Assembly (NCBI GenBank): GCA_002788475.1
Contig: PFRK01000005.1
Coordinates: forward strand, 1-5,256
Origin: Candidatus Nomurabacteria bacterium CG_4_9_14_0_2_um_filter_32_10
GTDB lineage: Bacteria; Patescibacteriota; Minisyncoccia; Phycocordibacterales; UBA9973
Direction: 5' to 3'
Length of the DNA stretch: 5,256 nt
The notes beneath the pieces are model-generated. The model was not told the origin of the DNA, did no database searches, and saw only the letters and a program-made list of their open reading frames with translations. Positions 5,224 to 5,256 of this stretch are shown here, piece after piece (the first letter of the stretch is position 1; the number at the start of each line of letters is the position of its first letter). Position numbers and translations under genes: made by a program.

Positions 5224-5256
5224 CTCGGCTGTATCTTTTGGCGAGATTCCGAATTC

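Larger units (their letters stand above)
5037..5256. other. Gene-free region with hairpins and repeated words
   Basis: These 220 nt contain no supportable gene. G+C is about 37%, higher than the nearby genes, with GC-rich words such as ACGCTCG (5112-5118 and 5148-5154), GCTAATGTGC (5102-5111 and 5155-5164) and CTCGGCT (5151-5157 and 5224-5230). Two hairpins, listed separately, fall inside. There is no T-run after either hairpin, so neither is a standard terminator. It may be a dispersed intergenic repeat, a small RNA locus or a decayed gene. Confidence 0.6.

Noticed and set aside
1..5256. CRISPR array, defence island or phage genes
   Set aside because: No regularly spaced repeats, no nuclease, integrase or phage structural proteins; the gene content is housekeeping and envelope-related.

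Overview
The window looks like a piece of a small, AT-rich bacterial genome, most likely a Candidate Phyla Radiation (Patescibacteria, Parcubacteria-like) organism. The reasons are strongly A/T-biased coding sequence, short unlinked housekeeping and envelope genes, no recognisable Shine-Dalgarno sequence before any gene, and a small protein whose sequence resembles CPR-type hypotheticals as I remember them. No database was searched. All six genes read through in the standard code (table 11): four + strand genes and the - strand gene end in TAA, dedA ends in TAG, and none uses TGA or has an in-frame TGA. This argues against the TGA-as-glycine lineages.

Layout, left to right. Positions 72-1259 (+) encode a stand-alone ATP-grasp ligase resembling the central domain of cyanophycin synthetase. 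Positions 1344-1859 (+) encode a type IV pilin-like prepilin with four cysteines. Positions 1941-2438 (-, or to 2456) encode an unrecognised small protein with a hydrophobic N-terminus. Positions 2499-3242 (+) encode a membrane-anchored DsbA-like thiol oxidoreductase with a CPFC active site. Positions 3331-3936 (+) encode a DedA-family membrane protein. Positions 4068-5036 (+) encode a bifunctional phosphoglucose/phosphomannose isomerase. The last 220 bases hold no gene but contain two good hairpins and repeated GC-rich words.

The genes do not form an evident operon; most seem to have their own promoter. A loose theme is the cell surface: a pilin with two possible disulfides, an extracytoplasmic thiol oxidase that could form them, a DedA membrane protein, and an isomerase supplying fructose-6-P/mannose-6-P. 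This link is inferred from proximity only.

Two signals stand out. First, four start codons (1344, 2438 on -, 2499, 4068) each lie exactly 6 nt downstream of a good -10 hexamer (TATAAT, TATAGT, TATAAT, TAAAAT), which points to leaderless mRNAs; the 2499 gene has a perfect TTGACA-16-TATAAT promoter. Second, a perfect 29-bp inverted repeat (3922-3950 / 3999-4027) starts inside the last codons of dedA and encloses a GC-rich, apparently structured 48-nt core. A third copy of 20 nt of the same repeat lies in the first codons of the isomerase gene (4117-4136).
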